This document shows positions 6,630-15,241 of a DNA stretch of 50,751 bases, one piece after another (within the stretch, counting starts at the first letter, position 1; every line of letters starts with the position of its first letter). The position numbers and the translations under genes were made by a program. Location: contig JAGWUS010000027.1 in assembly GCA_028868305.1 (NCBI GenBank), forward strand, positions 1 through 50,751, written 5' to 3'. The notes beneath the pieces were generated by a model that saw only the letters and a list, made by a program, of their open reading frames with translations, did not search any database and was not told where the DNA came from. The stretch is from Burkholderiales bacterium. GTDB taxonomy: Bacteria; Pseudomonadota; Gammaproteobacteria; Burkholderiales; Burkholderiaceae_C.

Positions 6630-7535
6630 TCATTGCACGCCGTTCAAAGGCCGCGAACCCCAGAAATCCAATTGGCGCTTGATGTCCGCCGCTTCGGCTT
6701 CAACGGAGTCCGGTTGGGTGCCGTTGGGGCAGTCGTTGTTGCCTGGCAACTTGTCCGGTGCAGGCCCATTTTTTGAAACGACGTGCGAATCGCTCTGGGC
6801 AGGTGTGCCATCCCACACGAACGGGTTACGAAACTTTGGTGGATCAGGCAAGCAATCGTATTTGTAGATGGGCGGCCACCCCGATTCATACGGCACGTAA
6901 GCGATGGTCTGCTCGAACACCAGAGGCTGCCCTGTTGGGGTGGGAGGAAGCGGCGGCAAGGATTCAATGGCTTGCCGTGCAAGCTTTGCAGCCACGTCCG
7001 ACGTCGACCACAGCGTCTCGACCCTGGCGATCTTGCCATCGGGTGCTATCTCGATACGAAACCGGACGTGGCCTTGTTGTGGCCCCTCAACCACCGTCCC
7101 CATCATGCTGCGAACCTGCTGACCCCAGGTGTATCGGTACCGCTTGCTGTTCTTGAGCGTGTAGGTCGATGCCATGTTCCACTCTTCAGCCGTTGGAGCG
7201 GGCGGTGCGGCCATAGACGTTGGCGTGTGCGCTGATCCGGAAAGGGGGGCAATGGAGTGTGCTGTGACGGCGGCCCGGGCGGGCGATTTTTCAGCTTGCT
7301 GCAAGGACTTGCTGTTCGGCGGGGCCAGGCGAACATGTTCGGTTGGATCTGCCGGGGAGGTGTTTTTCGCCGTGTCTGCTGGCGTGATCAGTAGACTTGC
7401 CTGCACAGGCTTGGAAGGCGCTGAAGTGCCAGGGCTCGACACTGATAACGGGCGCTTCCATGCCACCAGCAAGCCTGCGTGCAGTGCCAGTGACAACAAA
7501 ACGGCTACCAAAAAACTTAATCGCACCTTGGGCAT
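6630..7535 (-). CDS. TonB-like energy transducer domain protein of the nitrate cluster
   Basis: This roughly 301-residue protein has one N-terminal membrane helix (VRLSFLVAVLLSLALHAGLLVAW), a Pro/Ala/Ser-rich periplasmic linker (about residues 35-125), and a TonB-C-like domain (VRFRIEIAPDGKIARVETLWS, then LPPLPPTPTGQPLVF). This is the layout of proteins that transmit proton-motive force to outer-membrane receptors, but no ExbB, ExbD or receptor gene is in the window. Start at 7535 is likeliest because the helix follows directly; an ATG at 7565 is possible, and neither has a strong ribosome site. It follows nasT and precedes the nrtA control region. A tail of about 75 residues with cysteines follows the TonB-like domain. 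The role is unknown. Confidence 0.7.
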   Translation of the reverse strand: MPKVRLSFLVAVLLSLALHAGLLVAWKRPLSVSSPGTSAPSKPVQASLLITPADTAKNTSPADPTEHVRLAPPNSKSLQQAEKSPARAAVTAHSIAPLSGSAHTPTSMAAPPAPTAEEWNMASTYTLKNSKRYRYTWGQQVRSMMGTVVEGPQQGHVRFRIEIAPDGKIARVETLWSTSDVAAKLARQAIESLPPLPPTPTGQPLVFEQTIAYVPYESGWPPIYKYDCLPDPPKFRNPFVWDGTPAQSDSHVVSKNGPAPDKLPGNNDCPNGTQPDSVEAEAADIKRQLDFWGSRPLNGVQ

Positions 7536-7599
7536 GGCACAGTCTAAACGGCCGGCTCCATCCATTGGCTTAGCGATACCCGCGGCCGGGCGGTCGCAG

Positions 7600-8247
7600 T
7601 TAGCCGAGCAAATCCGCCACATCCAGCATGCGCTGGGCCACCTCGACGAGTTTGAGGTTTTTGTCCATGGCGGCTTTGCGCAGCCTGGCATAGGCGTCGT
7701 TTTCGCTGAGCTGCTGGCGCTCCATCAGCAGGGTTTTTGCGCGGGCTATGGTTTTGCGGTCCCTGAGCTCGGTGCTGAGTTCCTGCAGTTCGCTGCGGGT
7801 GGCGTCGAGTTCCTGACGCAGGGCCTGCTCCTGCTCGAAGCGCGCCATGGCCACATCCAGAATGGGGCGGATGCGCGCAGGTTGCAAACCGGCAACGATG
7901 TAGGCCGACACCCCGGCCGCTACGGCAGCGCGGGCGGTGGTGCTGTCCTGGTCGTTGGTGAACATGACGATGGGGCGGCGCTCGTTGCGGGTGGCCATCA
8001 CCACGTGTTCCAGCGCATCGCGGGCTTCGCTTTCGGCATCCACAATGACCAGGTCGGGCTGCAGTTGTGCCAGGCGTTCTGTCAGGAATATGTCGGCTGG
8101 CAGGGAAGCCACCAGGTTGAAACCATTTTCCAGCAGACCAATGCGCAGGCTCCGCGAGCGTTCTGCCTGTTCCAGCGCGTGGGTGTCCTCCTGGTCATGG
8201 ACGGCGAGGTCGGCAGAGATAACGACGATGCGCAGCGGTTCGGTCAT
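7600..8247 (-). CDS. nasT: NasT-like ANTAR-domain antiterminator
   Basis: This 215-residue cytoplasmic regulator has an N-terminal receiver-like fold (RIVVISADLAV, LVIVDAESEA, RRPIVMFTND), a coiled-coil linker rich in Glu and Gln, and a C-terminal ANTAR domain (IARAKTLLMERQQLSENDAYARLRKAAMDKNLKLVEVAQRMLDV). ANTAR proteins bind leader RNA and prevent terminator formation. In NasS-NasT systems nitrate releases NasT from NasS; no NasS gene is in the window. The start is the ATG at 8247 or the GTG at 8253, the latter directly after the stop of the GNAT gene, so translation is probably coupled. The likely target is the nrtA leader at 6303-6432. Confidence 0.88.
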   Translation of the reverse strand: MTEPLRIVVISADLAVHDQEDTHALEQAERSRSLRIGLLENGFNLVASLPADIFLTERLAQLQPDLVIVDAESEARDALEHVVMATRNERRPIVMFTNDQDSTTARAAVAAGVSAYIVAGLQPARIRPILDVAMARFEQEQALRQELDATRSELQELSTELRDRKTIARAKTLLMERQQLSENDAYARLRKAAMDKNLKLVEVAQRMLDVADLLG

Positions 8248-8253
8248 GTCCAC

Positions 8254-9015
8254 TTATACGCAAATTCCGCGCCAATAGTGGTAGCGCCAGGCAGTGGCAA
8301 AGCCCGCACGCTGGTACAGGGCCAGTGCGGCCGTGTTGTCCTCTTGAACCTGCAGGAACACACGGTCCAGCCCGCGGGAAATGGCTTCCTGCGCCAGGCT
8401 GGCGAGTATCTGCCCCGCAAGTCCTTGCCCGCGGCAGCGCAGGGCGGTGCGCATGCCATGGATGCTGGCCCATTGGTGGCTGAAGGCGGCAGTACCCGCA
8501 GCCGCAGGCCCCTGGCCATCGGCCAGGCTGGCATACACCACATGCTTGCTGCGGCTCAAGGCCTGCACCCGGTGCACGCCGTCCACCGGATCGAATCCGG
8601 GCGTCAGGTACACATCCGACCATGCCGCAGTGGGGATGCTGGTGACGCTGGCGCTGGCGCTGGCGCTGGCGCTGCCGAAGACCTGCAGCATGCGCTGTGC
8701 CGAACCAATCTGCACCAGGGTGGGCTGCTCGGGCTGGTAGCACAGGCGGTGCAATTCGCGGTGCAGATGGGCCAGGGCGGGACTATCGGCCACGCGGAAT
8801 GCCGCGGACAGGCCGTGCACCGCGTAACGGTCGGCGATGGTGTGCACGATGTCGGCGTCCTGCAACTGGTGCGAGAGCGGCACTGCGCTTTTGGCCCGGC
8901 CAATGGTGGACGCGTCAAATGGCAGCAGCCAGCCGGGCAAGGTTTCCACGGCGTGGGGCGCCACCGCGTCCAGTGTGGCGCGCTCCAGGTCGGCAATGTC
9001 GTGATCGGTGAGCAT
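8254..9015 (-). CDS. GNAT-family N-acetyltransferase
   Basis: The 253-residue protein has a C-terminal GNAT domain: the acetyl-CoA loop RCRGQGLAGQIL, then VFLQVQEDNTAALALYQRAGF, the classic final motif. The N-terminal half is less conserved and holds an (Ser-Ala)-rich stretch encoded by a hexanucleotide repeat (8647-8676). The substrate is unknown. It is the first gene of a GNAT-nasT-tonB-like run on the minus strand, diverging from tsaD with about 48 bases between them. Position next to nasT may reflect shared regulation but does not define a nitrate role. Confidence 0.85.
   Translation of the reverse strand: MLTDHDIADLERATLDAVAPHAVETLPGWLLPFDASTIGRAKSAVPLSHQLQDADIVHTIADRYAVHGLSAAFRVADSPALAHLHRELHRLCYQPEQPTLVQIGSAQRMLQVFGSASASASASVTSIPTAAWSDVYLTPGFDPVDGVHRVQALSRSKHVVYASLADGQGPAAAGTAAFSHQWASIHGMRTALRCRGQGLAGQILASLAQEAISRGLDRVFLQVQEDNTAALALYQRAGFATAWRYHYWRGICV
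8647..8676. repeat. Hexanucleotide tandem repeat in the GNAT gene
   Basis: Four perfect GCTGGC units followed by GCTGCC. On the coding strand this gives alternating Ser-Ala. Unit loss or gain would keep the frame and only change the linker length. Confidence 0.8.
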
Positions 9016-9063
9016 GGCCGTACTCTAAACTCTGCGGCCTAAGGTGCAAATAGAGTGCAAAAC

Positions 9064-10125
9064 ATGCTGGTGTTGGGAATCGAGTCGTCGTGCGATGAAA
9101 CCGGGGTCGCGCTGGTGCGCACGCGCGTCCAGGGCGTGCCCGAGCTGCTGTCGCATGCGCTGTACAGCCAGATCGAGATGCACCAGGCTTTTGGGGGGGT
9201 AGTGCCTGAACTGGCCAGCCGCGACCATATCCGGCGGGTGATTCCGCTGGTGCAGGAGGTGCTGGGCACCGCAGGGCGTACGCTGGCTGAGGTAGACGTG
9301 GTGGCCTATACCCGGGGTCCGGGGCTGGCGGGTGCCCTGCTGGTGGGGGCCGGTGTGGCCTGTGCGCTGGGGGCCGCGTTGGGCAAGCCGGTGCTGGGCG
9401 TGCACCATCTGGAGGGGCATTTGCTGTCGCCGTTTCTCAGTAGCGATCCACCGGAGTTTCCGTTTGTGGCGCTGCTGGTGTCGGGCGGGCACACCCAATT
9501 GATGCGGGTGGACGGGGTAGGGCGCTACGAGATTCTGGGTGAGACGATTGACGACGCGGCTGGCGAGGCGTTTGACAAGTCGGCCAAGCTCATGGGCCTG
9601 CCATACCCCGGCGGTCCGCATCTGGCCAGGCTGGCGCTGGAAGGCAACCCGGCCGCCTACGCCTTGCCACGGCCGCTATTGCACAGCGGCAATCTGGATT
9701 TTTCGTTTGCAGGATTGAAGACTGCGGTGCTGGTGCAGTCGCAGCGCATGGTAGCTGCCGCAGGGGTGGTGCGTTTTGAAAACCTGCCGCGTGAGAATCA
9801 AGCCGATCTGGCCGCGTCCACGCAGGCAGCGATTGTGGAAGTGTTGCTGAAAAAGTCGCTCACCGCACTCGAGCGAACCGGTTTGCAGCGGCTGGTGGTT
9901 GCGGGTGGCGTGGGCGCCAACCGGGATTTGCGCGCGCAACTGGATGCAGCCTGTGCCAAACGCAAGGTGCGGGTGCATTACCCCGAACTGCACCTGTGCA
10001 CCGACAACGGCGCCATGATTGCCATGGCCGCTGCCATGCGCCTGCAAAGCGGCATACAGACAGCGAGCACGGTTTACGCCTTTGACGTGAAGCCGCGCTG
10101 GCCGCTGGACACCATCGCGCCGTAA
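9064..10125 (+). CDS. tsaD: tRNA N6-adenosine threonylcarbamoyltransferase
   Basis: This 353-residue protein is TsaD (Kae1/Gcp family), the catalytic subunit that forms t6A at position 37 of ANN-decoding tRNAs with TsaB and TsaE. Motifs: [11 protein letters not shown] at the N-terminus, the metal-binding [15 protein letters not shown], and [10 protein letters not shown] with DNGAMIAMA near the C-terminus. The ATG at 9064 gives the family's usual start (MLVLGIESS); a GTG at 9055 with AAGGTG upstream is an alternative. It diverges from the GNAT gene and converges with the Hsp20 gene, with 6 bases between the stops. Confidence 0.95.
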   Translation: MLVLGIESSCDETGVALVRTRVQGVPELLSHALYSQIEMHQAFGGVVPELASRDHIRRVIPLVQEVLGTAGRTLAEVDVVAYTRGPGLAGALLVGAGVACALGAALGKPVLGVHHLEGHLLSPFLSSDPPEFPFVALLVSGGHTQLMRVDGVGRYEILGETIDDAAGEAFDKSAKLMGLPYPGGPHLARLALEGNPAAYALPRPLLHSGNLDFSFAGLKTAVLVQSQRMVAAAGVVRFENLPRENQADLAASTQAAIVEVLLKKSLTALERTGLQRLVVAGGVGANRDLRAQLDAACAKRKVRVHYPELHLCTDNGAMIAMAAAMRLQSGIQTASTVYAFDVKPRWPLDTIAP

Positions 10126-10131
10126 ACCGGT

Positions 10132-10509
10132 TTAGTGAATGACGAGTTCGGTGACGTTTTTCACTGGCACTTTCTTGGCCAGTTTCAGGGTCAGCACGCC
10201 GTTTTCGAGCTTGGCTTCGCTCAGTGCGGTATCGAGTTCCTGGGGCAGTTCGTAGGCGGCGCGGTAATTGCGCGTTGCGCCTTCCTTGCTACTGATACGC
10301 ACGATGCTGCCTTCCACGGCAATGCTCAACTGGTCTTTGGCGATGCCGGGCATGTCCAGCGACAGGGTGAACGTTGTTTCGTCCTGGGTGTAGCTGCTTT
10401 GCGGCTGGCGTGCACCTTGCCGTGCATCGTCAAGGTAACGCTCCATTGAGCGGCCAGCATTGGCATACACATTGCGACGCAGGTGGGCGGGTGTGGCGGC
10501 AAAAAACAT
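10132..10509 (-). CDS. Small heat shock protein, Hsp20 family
   Basis: This 125-residue protein has an alpha-crystallin domain: FTLSLDMPGIAKDQLSIAVEGSIVRIS, then the closing AKLENGVLTLKLAKK with the conserved A-x-x-x-N-G-V-L-T motif. Such proteins hold unfolding proteins as ATP-independent chaperones. AGGAG lies before the ATG. It is a single gene, convergent with tsaD. The N-terminal arm is short, and the C-terminal IxI/V motif is not obvious beyond VTELVIH. No stress-sigma promoter could be named with confidence. Confidence 0.88.
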   Translation of the reverse strand: MFFAATPAHLRRNVYANAGRSMERYLDDARQGARQPQSSYTQDETTFTLSLDMPGIAKDQLSIAVEGSIVRISSKEGATRNYRAAYELPQELDTALSEAKLENGVLTLKLAKKVPVKNVTELVIH

Positions 10510-10602
10510 GGTGAACTCCTAGTACACTGCGCGGCGCTCACCGTGAGCGTCGCATGCACTGAAGCTGCGACCGCTTCCTTCCATTTCAATAGAAGATTTC
10601 CC

Positions 10603-11922
10603 ATGTTTAAATTTGTCTGCCAGGCCTTGAAAAGGGCTGCTCTGGCGTTATCTGCTTCCGTTTTTTTTACGGCTCCGGTGCTGGCCCAAAACACAGCACC
10701 GGCCATCAAGCTGGCCATGATTGAAGCCCTGAGTGGCCCCAATGCCAACGCCGGCGAGGCGGTGTTTCGCAACCTGCTGTGGGCAGTGGAGCGGGTGAAC
10801 GCCCGGGGGGGTGTCAAGCTGCCCGCGGCAGCGGGTGGCAGCCTTCCGCTGGTGCTGGAGCGCTTTGATAGCAAGGGGCAGAACGAAGAAGCACTCTCTG
10901 CACTGCGCTCCGCCATTGACAGCGGTGCGCGCTTTGTTCTGCAGGGCAATTCGTCGGCCACTGCGGCAGCCTTGATCGACGCGATCAACAAACACAACGA
11001 ACGCGATCCGGCCCGACGGGTGATCTTCCTGAACTATTCGGCGGTGGACCCTGTGCTGACCAACGAAAAATGCAGCTTCTGGCATTTCCGCTTTGATGCC
11101 CATGCCGACATGCGTATGGCTGCGCTGATGGACGTGATCAAGGACGACAAGGCGCTCAAACGCGTGTACCTCATCGGTCAGGATTACAGCTTTGGCCAGG
11201 CGGTGGTGCGCGAGGCCCGGCGGCAACTGGGTGCGCAGCGCCCGGATGTGCAGATCGTGGGGGACGAATTGCACCCCATGGCGCGTGTGAAAGACTTTTT
11301 GCCTTATGCCGTCAAGATCAAGGCCAGTGGCGCGCAGGCCGTGATCACCGGCAACTGGGGCAATGACCTGACCCTGCTGGTCAAGGCGGCGCGTGAAAGC
11401 GGCTTTGAGGGCAAGTTTTATACCTTCTACGGCAACGCACTGGGCGCGCCCGCCGCGCTGGGAGACGCCGGTATTGGCAAGGTGGTGGCAGTGGCCGACT
11501 GGCTGCCCAATGTACAAACATCCGGCAGCGAGATGTTTTACAAATCCTTCCGTGCACGCTACTCACAGCCTGCTGACGACTATGTGCACATGCGGATGCA
11601 ACTGATGGTGGAAGCTCTTGCCCAGGCGATCGAAGGCGCGGGCAAGCAGGCCACGAAAGCCTCTGCATCTGCTATCGATATGGTAGCTGTTGCTGCACAG
11701 CTGGAGCAGGCTAGCGTCACTTTTTCCGGTCAATCCGGCGCCATGCGCGCGGCCGATCACCAGTTTCAGCAGCCATTGGTGGTGGGAGTAATGGACCGCA
11801 TGGGCACCCCGGGTGTGAAGTTTGATGTCGAAGGCTCGGGCTACGGCTTCCGTGTGGTCAAGACCATCACAGCCGCCGCCGCCGAGCAGCCCACCACCTG
11901 TCGAATGCAACGACCGCTCTGA
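10603..11922 (+). CDS. Periplasmic substrate-binding protein, branched-chain amino acid ABC type
   Basis: The 439-residue precursor starts with a signal peptide (MFKFVCQALKRAALALSASVFFTAPVLA, cut after ALA-Q). It continues as a type I periplasmic binding protein of the LivK/Leu-Ile-Val family (AIKLAMIEALSGPNANAGEAVFRNLLWAVERVNARGG, then LIGQDYSFGQAVVREARRQL). The ATG at 10603 follows AGAAG by 8 bases. No permease or ATPase genes are adjacent, so it is an orphan component; substrate unknown. Around residues 356-371 (SAIDMVAVAAQLEQAS) the DNA resembles a degenerate dispersed repeat. Confidence 0.85.
   Translation: MFKFVCQALKRAALALSASVFFTAPVLAQNTAPAIKLAMIEALSGPNANAGEAVFRNLLWAVERVNARGGVKLPAAAGGSLPLVLERFDSKGQNEEALSALRSAIDSGARFVLQGNSSATAAALIDAINKHNERDPARRVIFLNYSAVDPVLTNEKCSFWHFRFDAHADMRMAALMDVIKDDKALKRVYLIGQDYSFGQAVVREARRQLGAQRPDVQIVGDELHPMARVKDFLPYAVKIKASGAQAVITGNWGNDLTLLVKAARESGFEGKFYTFYGNALGAPAALGDAGIGKVVAVADWLPNVQTSGSEMFYKSFRARYSQPADDYVHMRMQLMVEALAQAIEGAGKQATKASASAIDMVAVAAQLEQASVTFSGQSGAMRAADHQFQQPLVVGVMDRMGTPGVKFDVEGSGYGFRVVKTITAAAAEQPTTCRMQRPL
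11670..11715 (+). repeat. Degenerate interspersed repeat copy 4 (inside binding-protein gene)
   Basis: TGCTATCGATATGGTAGCTG, then TGCACAG and GGCTAG at the same spacing as in miaA and nrtB, and in the same reading frame (AIDMVAVAAQLEQAS against [15 protein letters not shown]). Similarity is weaker than in the other copies and chance cannot be excluded. Confidence 0.4.
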
Positions 11923-11975
11923 CAAAATAAGCGGGAGCCGATATGATGCACCCTCTACAAAATGAGGAGACTGTT

Positions 11976-12404
11976 ATGCGCCATATCACTAAGTGGATTC
12001 TTGCCCTTTTGGGATCTCTGCTGATCTCCGGTGCCGCTCTGGCGCAGGACAAGGTGGTGTACCACTTTGACAATGCCCAGGCTCAGGCAACCAAGGGGCT
12101 GCGCAATATCCGCAACCATCTAGATGTTGCACCGGACACCAAAATCACGGTGGTTGCCCATGCGGACGGCGTGGATTTCCTGCTGGATGGTGCCAAGGAC
12201 CCCAAGAATCCCAATATCGACTATGGCGCCCTGGTGAGCGACCTGAAGTCGCGGGGTGTGCACTTTGAGGTCTGCGAGATCACGCTCAAGAACCGAAATT
12301 TGAAGAAGGATCAGTTCAGCATGGACGCCGAGTTCACGCCCTCCGGCGTGGTGCGCATCGGCCAGTTGCAATCGCGTGAACATTTCGCCTATATCAAGCC
12401 CTGA
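11976..12404 (+). CDS. DsrE/DsrF-like periplasmic protein
   Basis: The 142-residue precursor has a signal peptide (MRHITKWILALLGSLLISGAALA-QD) and a DsrE-like fold (KVVYHFDNAQAQATKGLRNIRNHLD, ITVVAHADGVDFLLDGAKD, LKSRGVHFEVCEITLKNRN). The single cysteine in FEVCEITL sits where some family members carry the sulfur-handling residue. The ATG at 11976 follows GAGGAG by 7 bases; an upstream ATG at 11943 would spoil the signal peptide. It follows the binding-protein gene by about 50 bases. The function of exported DsrE-like proteins is not established. Confidence 0.78.
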   Translation: MRHITKWILALLGSLLISGAALAQDKVVYHFDNAQAQATKGLRNIRNHLDVAPDTKITVVAHADGVDFLLDGAKDPKNPNIDYGALVSDLKSRGVHFEVCEITLKNRNLKKDQFSMDAEFTPSGVVRIGQLQSREHFAYIKP

Positions 12405-12414
12405 AAATGGCTTG

Positions 12415-12444
12415 TTGGCCCATGTCTTGGGCTCAGGCTATAAT
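12415..12444 (+). promoter_or_regulatory. Sigma-70 promoter of rpsO
   Basis: TTGGCC (12415-12420), an 18-base spacer and a perfect TATAAT (12439-12444). It lies about 135 bases upstream of rpsO in the gap after the DsrE-like gene. Confidence 0.6.
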
Positions 12445-12449
12445 TGAAC

Positions 12450-12578
12450 GGCTTTGCATTGGGCAGGGCGCACGAAAATGTCGCAAGACGCACGCATCTA
12501 GCAGTTCCAGCAAGGTGCGCAAGTTGTAAACCGGAGCATTTCCCCTTATGGGGAGGCTTCAAATTTGAGGAATAGAAA
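12450..12578 (+). promoter_or_regulatory. Structured rpsO leader, candidate S15 autoregulatory site
   Basis: The leader of about 130 bases can form a CGCAC/GTGCG pairing (12489-12493 with 12515-12519) and a TCCCC-TTAT-GGGGA hairpin (12541-12553) ending about 25 bases before the start codon. GAGGAAT serves as the ribosome site. S15 represses its own translation through leader structures in many bacteria, with different folds in each group. That this leader does so is inference. Confidence 0.4.
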
Positions 12579-12845
12579 ATGATTGCATCCAGCATCAAAG
12601 CCGCTGTCGTGAAAGACAACGCACGCCAGGCCGGTGACACCGGAAGCCCAGAAGTGCAAGTTGCACTGCTGACCGCCCGTATCAACGAACTGACCCCCCA
12701 CTTCAAGACCCACGCCAAAGACCACCACGGTCGCCGCGGTCTGTTGCGCATGGTGAGCCGTCGTCGCAAGTTGCTGGACTACCTCAAGGACAAGGACGCT
12801 GACCGTTATACCGCGCTGATCGCCAAGCTGGGTCTGCGCAAGTAA
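12579..12845 (+). CDS. rpsO: 30S ribosomal protein S15
   Basis: This 88-residue protein is full-length S15: [27 protein letters not shown], then [23 protein letters not shown], the 16S rRNA-binding helices with the conserved HH and RRG. It binds the central domain of 16S rRNA early in small-subunit assembly. The next gene is pnp, the standard rpsO-pnp order, with a strong terminator between them. Confidence 0.98.
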   Translation: MIASSIKAAVVKDNARQAGDTGSPEVQVALLTARINELTPHFKTHAKDHHGRRGLLRMVSRRRKLLDYLKDKDADRYTALIAKLGLRK

Positions 12846-12863
12846 GCGATTGACAGAATGACG

Positions 12864-12900
12864 AACGCCTGAGTTAGGTTGCTAGCTCAGGCGTTTTTTA
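12864..12900 (+). terminator. Intrinsic terminator after rpsO
   Basis: AACGCCTGAG (12864-12873) and CTCAGGCGTT (12886-12895) form a 10-bp stem with a 12-base loop, followed by a T-run. It probably ends part of the rpsO transcripts; pnp would be served by read-through or its own promoter. Confidence 0.9.
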
Positions 12901-13057
12901 CTTCGGAGACGACAAAAACAGTACGAAGCTGTGTCATTCCACGGAAATTTGAACAAGTTTCCCTGGAATGGCATCGTGGACTGTGGTGGCGAATCCGGGC
13001 TTGGGTGAGGTGGCCTTTACCTTCCAAATTCTTCCCAAAAACCTTTCGGAGATAACG

Positions 13058-15175
13058 ATGACAATGTTCAAAAAAGTAAGCAAGACTTTCCAATGGGGCC
13101 AAAATACGGTCACCATGGAAACTGGCGAAATTGCTCGCCAGTCCACCGGCGCCGTGCTGCTGGACATGGACGGTACCGTGGTGTTGGCCACCGTGGTTGG
13201 CAAGACCGAAGGCAAGCCTGGCCAGGACTTTTTCCCCCTGACCGTGGACTACCTGGAAAAGAGCTATGCCGCTGGCAAGATCCCCGGCAGCTTCTTCAAG
13301 CGCGAAGGCCGCCCCAGCGAGTTTGAAACCCTGACCAGCCGCCTGATCGACCGTCCAATCCGCCCGCTGTTCCCTGAAGGCTTCTTCAACGAAGTGCATG
13401 TCGTGGTCCACACTGTGTCCCTGAACCCCGAAGTGGACGCAGACATCGCTGCCATGATCGCGGTCAGCGCAGCACTGTCCATCTCTGGCATTCCGTTCAA
13501 TGGGCCCATCGGTGCCGCCCGCGTGGGTTACATCAATGGCGAATACGTGCTGAACCCCGGTCAAACTGCGCGTAAAGATTCCATCATGGATCTGGTCGTT
13601 GCCGGTACCGAAGCCGCTGTGCTGATGGTCGAGTCCGAAGCCCAGCAACTGTCCGAAGAAATCATGCTCGGCGCCGTGGTCTATGGCCATGAGCAAGGCA
13701 ATATCGCCATCAACGCCATCCACGAACTGGTGCGTGACGCTGGCAAGCCGGTGTGGGACTGGAAAGCTCCCGCCAAGGACGAAGCCCTGATCGCCAAGAT
13801 CGACGGTTTGGCCAAAGACAAGCTGGTTGCCGCCTACCAGATTCGCAACAAGCAGGCCCGCACCCAGGCTTGCCGCGCGGCTTACTCTGAAGTCATGGCT
13901 GCCCTCAAGGCAGAAGGCGCAGCGTTTGACAGCGTGGCCATCGAAGGCCTGCTGTTCGAAATCGAAGCCAAGATCGTGCGCGGCCAGATTTTGGCGGGCG
14001 AGCCCCGTATCGACGGCCGCGACACCCGCACGGTGCGCGCCATCGAAATCCGCAACGGTGTGCTGCCCCGCACCCACGGTTCTGCCCTGTTCACACGCGG
14101 TGAAACCCAGGCACTGGTGGTTACCACGCTGGGTACCGAGCGCGATGCGCAGCGTATAGACGCTTTGAGCGGCGACTTCGAAGACCGCTTCATGCTGCAC
14201 TACAACATGCCTCCCTTCGCCACGGGCGAAACCGGCCGCGTGGGCACGCCCAAGCGCCGCGAAATCGGTCACGGCCGTCTGGCCAAGCGTGCGCTGGTGG
14301 CTGTGTTGCCCAACAAGGAAGATTTCCCTTACACCATGCGTGTGGTGTCGGAAATCACCGAGTCCAATGGATCCTCTTCCATGGCGTCGGTTTGTGGTGG
14401 CTGCCTGTCCCTGATGGATGCGGGTGTTCCCATGAAGGCGCACGTGGCGGGTATCGCCATGGGCCTGATAAAGGAAGAAAACCGCTTCGCAGTGCTGACC
14501 GACATTCTGGGTGACGAAGATCACCTGGGTGACATGGACTTCAAGGTGGCCGGTACCACCAACGGTATTACCGCGCTGCAGATGGATATCAAGATTCAGG
14601 GCATCACCAAGGAAATCATGCAGGTTGCTCTGGCGCAGGCCAAGGAAGCCCGCATGCATATTCTGGGCAAGATGCAGGAAGCCATGGGCGAGGCCAAGAC
14701 CGAAGTGTCCAACTTCGCGCCCAAGCTCTACACCATGAAGATCAACCCCGAGAAGATCCGTGATGTGATCGGCAAGGGCGGCGCCGTGATCCGTGCGCTG
14801 ACCGAAGAAACCGGTTGCCAGATCAATATCGAGGAAGATGGCACCATCACCATCGCCGCGACTGACGGCGCCAAGGCAGACGAAGCCAAGAAGCGCATTG
14901 AGCAGATCACCGCCGAAGTGGAAATTGGCAAGGTCTATGAAGGCCCCATCACCAAGATTCTGGACTTCGGTGCCCTGGTCAACCTGCTGCCCGGCAAAGA
15001 TGGTCTGCTGCACATCAGCCAGATCGCCCATGAGCGCGTCGAGAAGGTAACCGACTACCTGTCCGAAGGCCAGATCGTCAAGGTCAAGGTTCTGGAAACC
15101 GACGAAAAGGGCCGCATAAAGCTGTCCATGAAGGCATTGCTGGACCGCCCAGCACAAAACGGCGAGCAAGGTTAA
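13058..15175 (+). CDS. pnp: Polyribonucleotide nucleotidyltransferase (PNPase)
   Basis: This 705-residue exoribonuclease degrades RNA from the 3' end by phosphorolysis, in the degradosome or free. Order: first RNase PH core ([23 protein letters not shown]), linker helices, second RNase PH core ([22 protein letters not shown]), KH domain ([23 protein letters not shown], near residue 570) and S1 domain ([32 protein letters not shown], near 625-690). The ATG at 13058 ([11 protein letters not shown]) follows CGGAG; upstream in-frame codons are not conserved. In E. coli pnp is autoregulated through its leader; nothing comparable was resolved here. Confidence 0.98.
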   Translation: MTMFKKVSKTFQWGQNTVTMETGEIARQSTGAVLLDMDGTVVLATVVGKTEGKPGQDFFPLTVDYLEKSYAAGKIPGSFFKREGRPSEFETLTSRLIDRPIRPLFPEGFFNEVHVVVHTVSLNPEVDADIAAMIAVSAALSISGIPFNGPIGAARVGYINGEYVLNPGQTARKDSIMDLVVAGTEAAVLMVESEAQQLSEEIMLGAVVYGHEQGNIAINAIHELVRDAGKPVWDWKAPAKDEALIAKIDGLAKDKLVAAYQIRNKQARTQACRAAYSEVMAALKAEGAAFDSVAIEGLLFEIEAKIVRGQILAGEPRIDGRDTRTVRAIEIRNGVLPRTHGSALFTRGETQALVVTTLGTERDAQRIDALSGDFEDRFMLHYNMPPFATGETGRVGTPKRREIGHGRLAKRALVAVLPNKEDFPYTMRVVSEITESNGSSSMASVCGGCLSLMDAGVPMKAHVAGIAMGLIKEENRFAVLTDILGDEDHLGDMDFKVAGTTNGITALQMDIKIQGITKEIMQVALAQAKEARMHILGKMQEAMGEAKTEVSNFAPKLYTMKINPEKIRDVIGKGGAVIRALTEETGCQINIEEDGTITIAATDGAKADEAKKRIEQITAEVEIGKVYEGPITKILDFGALVNLLPGKDGLLHISQIAHERVEKVTDYLSEGQIVKVKVLETDEKGRIKLSMKALLDRPAQNGEQG

Positions 15176-15182
15176 TCCAACT

Positions 15183-15240
15183 TGCTATTAAATTTGTAGC
15201 TGCTCGCACAATAAGTACGGTGGCTACCCGTTGATTGGTC
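15183..15240 (+). repeat. Interspersed repeat copy 5 (intergenic, pnp-qor)
   Basis: TGCTATTAAATTTGTAGCTGC, then CTCGCAC and a diverged GGCTACC block. It fills almost the whole 66-base gap between pnp and the quinone oxidoreductase gene and ends at that gene's start. Confidence 0.65.
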
Positions 15241-15241
15241 T

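Noticed and set aside
7174..9042. 622-codon open frame on the plus strand
   Set aside because: It lies antisense to the TonB-like, nasT and GNAT genes, all of which have recognisable domains; it has no ribosome site or domain.
9745..9775. GGTAGCTGCCGCAGG in tsaD
   Set aside because: Only one repeat block matches and the spacing to a second block is absent.
12887..15169. 760-codon open frame antisense to pnp
   Set aside because: It mirrors pnp codon for codon and has the His/Gly/Gln-rich composition expected from the reverse of a high-GC gene; pnp itself is certain.
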